Source: an uncultured Coprococcus sp. (lineage in GTDB: Bacteria > Bacillota > Clostridia > Lachnospirales > Lachnospiraceae). Taken from it: 34,485 nucleotides of DNA. Positions within the stretch are counted from its first letter, which is position 1; every line of letters starts with the position of its first letter. Below, in pieces: positions 32,399 through 34,485 of the stretch. The notes beneath the pieces were generated by a model. The model searched no databases. It was not told the DNA's origin and saw only the letters and a list, made by a program, of their open reading frames with translations. Where the stretch lies: the NCBI GenBank assembly GCA_934247115.1, contig CAKQIY010000022.1:1-34485 (forward strand), in the 5' to 3' direction. The translations under genes and the position numbers were made by a program.

Positions 32399-32407
32399 AC
32401 AACCTCC

Positions 32408-33571
32408 TTAAAAGTGGCACTGATCAAGTAGACTGCTGTTATTTCTGACAAAATCCTCTGACTTCTTTATCCATGAGACAAATGACTCCGCCTTCACAAG
32501 CATGTCGCGCAGTCCTTCCACCTGGAGAATATTCCTGTATGTACACACGATGTAATCCTTCGGAAACCCATTCACAAATCTGCACATGTTGTCAAGTTCA
32601 GTGACTGACAGTGATCTGTCCCCGTCCAGTTTATATGCAGATACAGCATATGAAGTAATTCCGCTGATCAACGCAAACAGGACATCCGGAGCTCCCGGAT
32701 ATGTGACCTTTCTTCCGGCAAATATATCCTCGATCTTCGGAAGCTTGCTGTACACCTTACACCAGGCTATGAACTCTACAGCCTCTCCCTCTCCTATATT
32801 CGCCTTTATCAGTCTGCTGTACTGTCCCGGATTCACTGTCTCTCCAACTGCATTCAGAATGTTGCTGACCGCCATCCAGCTTCTCGGAGTCGGGTATGCA
32901 AGTACATCCAGCCCCACCTCATCTCTGCAGAGCTTTGATGAATCATATGACAGATATCCCAGGACCAGTGGATTTACCCCATTATTGAGTGCGTATCTCA
33001 TCCACGATCCTGCACTCACCTCTATCTGAAAATGCATAAGTCTGTTTGCCAGGGCATTGGGCATGCGGTATGCCACCGACCGGTCAGTTGTTCTGTTGCC
33101 CGCTGCAACAACTATCGTGTTGTCCGGAAGCCTGTGTTCTCCAACTGAACGATTGAGAGTTATCTGATACGCAGCCGCCTGAACCGATGGAGGAGCCGCC
33201 GTCAGCTCATCAAGGAACAGTACGTTGATCACATCAGCCGCTGCATCCATATCAAATATTCTAGGCATCAGCCAGTCCGTAAATCTGCGCTGGGCATCAG
33301 CCACAGGAACTCCTCTGAGGTCAACCGGTGAAAAAAGCAGAAGCCTGACATCCGTGACATTCACCGTCTTGTCCGCGGCCTTTGCAAGTCTGTCAGCAAA
33401 TTCGCGGACTCCATCGCTCTTTCCTACACCGGGAGGCCCCCACAGCATGACTGCAGGGATCATGTTGATCGGATATCCGGCTTTTATCGTCGGAACATAC
33501 ACATTTGTCAGCTCCTCCACGCATTCATCCACCGAGACTGATGGAATGTTCATATTAATATCTTTACTCAT
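32408..33571 (-). CDS. MoxR-type AAA+ ATPase
   Basis: A 387-residue AAA+ ATPase. Walker A is GPPGVGKS (45-52), Walker B is VLFLDE (117-122), followed by sensor 1 in VVAAGNRTTDRS and an arginine-rich RMPNALANRLMHFQI segment. The SPVDLRGVPVAD insertion is typical of MoxR proteins that work with VWA partners, here the next gene. Its ATG overlaps the stop of the upstream helicase-like gene (ATGA), so translation of the three is coupled. The role may be ATP-driven remodelling of a complex; the target is unknown. Confidence 0.9.
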   Translation of the reverse strand: MSKDINMNIPSVSVDECVEELTNVYVPTIKAGYPINMIPAVMLWGPPGVGKSDGVREFADRLAKAADKTVNVTDVRLLLFSPVDLRGVPVADAQRRFTDWLMPRIFDMDAAADVINVLFLDELTAAPPSVQAAAYQITLNRSVGEHRLPDNTIVVAAGNRTTDRSVAYRMPNALANRLMHFQIEVSAGSWMRYALNNGVNPLVLGYLSYDSSKLCRDEVGLDVLAYPTPRSWMAVSNILNAVGETVNPGQYSRLIKANIGEGEAVEFIAWCKVYSKLPKIEDIFAGRKVTYPGAPDVLFALISGITSYAVSAYKLDGDRSLSVTELDNMCRFVNGFPKDYIVCTYRNILQVEGLRDMLVKAESFVSWIKKSEDFVRNNSSLLDQCHF

Positions 33572-34413
33572 ACTGCAACATCTCCCTTCAACACCTTGTC
33601 AATATCTGCAAGCTCCAAGGCAAGCCTGTCAACCTCCGCATCGAATTCATTGCCTTTTTCCAGCTCTGCCCGAGCCGTCTCTATCTGTTTTACAAACTGC
33701 TCACATTCATTTATTGCCTTTTTCCTTTCCTTTGACAGATTCTCCAGCACATTGTCTATTCTCTTTGAACAACCAACTCCACGTCCGCCAGCCATCTTCA
33801 CCTCATGTGAAATGCCGCTCCCGCTTCTGAGCAGCACATATGGTTTAGCCGGATCCATATTCTTTGGAAGTACCACATCAAATCCCTGATACTTTTTTAA
33901 TACCTGATCATACTCAGCAAATGCATTATTCTCCAACGCAAGCATAAGATCATCACCGAACATGGCACGGTCATTTTTCGTAACAGGATGCTTATTTAAA
34001 GAATAATATCCCTCATCATACTCAATAGACTTTATGCGTCTCTGCATTGCCTGCAGCCTTACCGGGGCTATGTACAACCAGTCCTGCTGTCTGACAAGCT
34101 GCTTTCGTCTCTGTCTCTGATTAATACGGGCACGTTCAAGACTGTTTGATACATCAACCCTCTTCCTTATCTTTGGATTACCTATGGCAAGCGCCTTTAT
34201 CTCAGAGTAATTGAGGACAGTATCCGCAGTGTCCGTCTCCTCCCTGTGAACTGCGGACAGAGTACCCGACAGGAACTGGGCTATAAACTTCTGCTTATTC
34301 TCAAGGATCTGCCACGTATATGAATCAAAACTTGCTTCTGTAACATATCTGTATATGAACACCTCACTGTTCAGGTTACCCTGTCTCAGGATTCGCCCTT
34401 CTCTCTGCACCAT
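33568..34413 (-). pseudogene. SNF2-type helicase of mobile-element origin, C-terminal part (broken or truncated)
   Basis: The 281-codon frame starts abruptly inside helicase motif VI: MVQREGRILRQGN, then VFIYRYVTEASFDSYTWQ and ENKQKFIAQFLSG. These are hallmark sequences of the very large SNF2 helicase/DNA-methylase proteins carried by conjugative elements and phages of Clostridia. The rest is the charged C-terminal region of such proteins (YQGFDVVLPKNMDPAKPYVLL, then a coiled coil). Homology (PTDM) extends three codons upstream of the ATG to an in-frame TGA at 34425-34423. All earlier helicase motifs are absent in this frame, so the gene is truncated or frameshifted, or the window edge is misassembled. 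Stop overlaps the MoxR start. Confidence 0.65.
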
Positions 34414-34485
34414 ATCAGTCGGTCATTTTTTGCGGACAGTTCATACATGCTATCCTTTTCTGTTCTCTGCTCCTGCGTTTGCTCT
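34386..34485 (-). CDS. Partial reading frame running off the window, unidentified
   Basis: A second minus-strand frame open to the window end. It reads EQTQEQRTEKDSMYELSAKN, continues DRLIWCREKGES and stops at 34386, overlapping the helicase fragment for about 36 bases. It does not look like the helicase segment expected before motif VI. It may be the 3' end of another gene fused here by a deletion. Confidence 0.35.
   Translation of the reverse strand, partial: EQTQEQRTEKDSMYELSAKNDRLIWCREKGES

Noticed and set aside
34386..34430. Programmed -1 frameshift at the A6 run before the helicase fragment
   Set aside because: A -1 slip at A AAA AAT would read straight into TGA, so it cannot join the two frames.

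Overview
The window looks like chromosome from a Gram-positive gut anaerobe of the Clostridia, most likely Lachnospiraceae (Coprococcus-like). The reasons are strong AGGAGG ribosome binding sites, frequent TTG/GTG starts, clear sigma-A promoters, a four-subunit 2-oxoacid:ferredoxin oxidoreductase, DUF4250, an ECF sigma/DUF4179 anti-sigma pair, an AgrA/AgrC-type LytTR/GHKL two-component system and an amylosucrase-like GH13 enzyme. The genus is inference. No tRNA, rRNA or CRISPR array was seen.

Left part (1-5.3 kb). A partial MarR-type regulator with its promoter and a palindromic operator is followed by a two-gene chromate-transporter (CHR) operon. That operon is bracketed by two same-orientation copies of a ~252-bp MITE/REPIN-like element whose ends read GGGGACGTTCC. 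Next comes a Y1 (HUH) REP-associated transposase gene, whose 3' end carries a 20-bp tandem array ending in the same terminal sequence. A lipid-linked polysaccharide flippase and a DUF4250 gene follow.

5.3-17.7 kb. In order: an AI-2E-type permease, NfeD plus an SPFH/slipin protein, an operon of an O-acetyltransferase and two paralogous zinc-ribbon membrane proteins, a stand-alone aconitase-superfamily hydratase, and a LytTR response regulator with a GHKL kinase. Upstream of the regulator are 21-bp-spaced LytTR-like direct repeats between two divergent promoters; the minus-strand one may drive a small RNA.

17.9-23.5 kb. A por-type operon (gamma-delta-alpha-beta) is followed by ~500 bp of degenerate, highly structured repeats, then by the sigma/anti-sigma pair on the other strand.

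23.5-31.1 kb. A carbon-storage block: fructokinase and an amylosucrase-like enzyme under a promoter with a 14-bp palindromic operator, a cold-shock gene whose leader contains a strong terminator hairpin, and a glycogen branching enzyme with an unusual 110-residue Lys/Ala/Glu tail of 11-mer repeats. A small membrane protein and rpsT follow. Together these enzymes could turn sucrose into branched alpha-glucan while phosphorylating the released fructose.

31.2-34.5 kb. A coupled minus-strand unit holds the C-terminal part of an SNF2-type helicase of the sort found in conjugative elements, a MoxR AAA+ ATPase and a metallopeptidase-like/VWA protein. The helicase reading frame is broken near the window edge.
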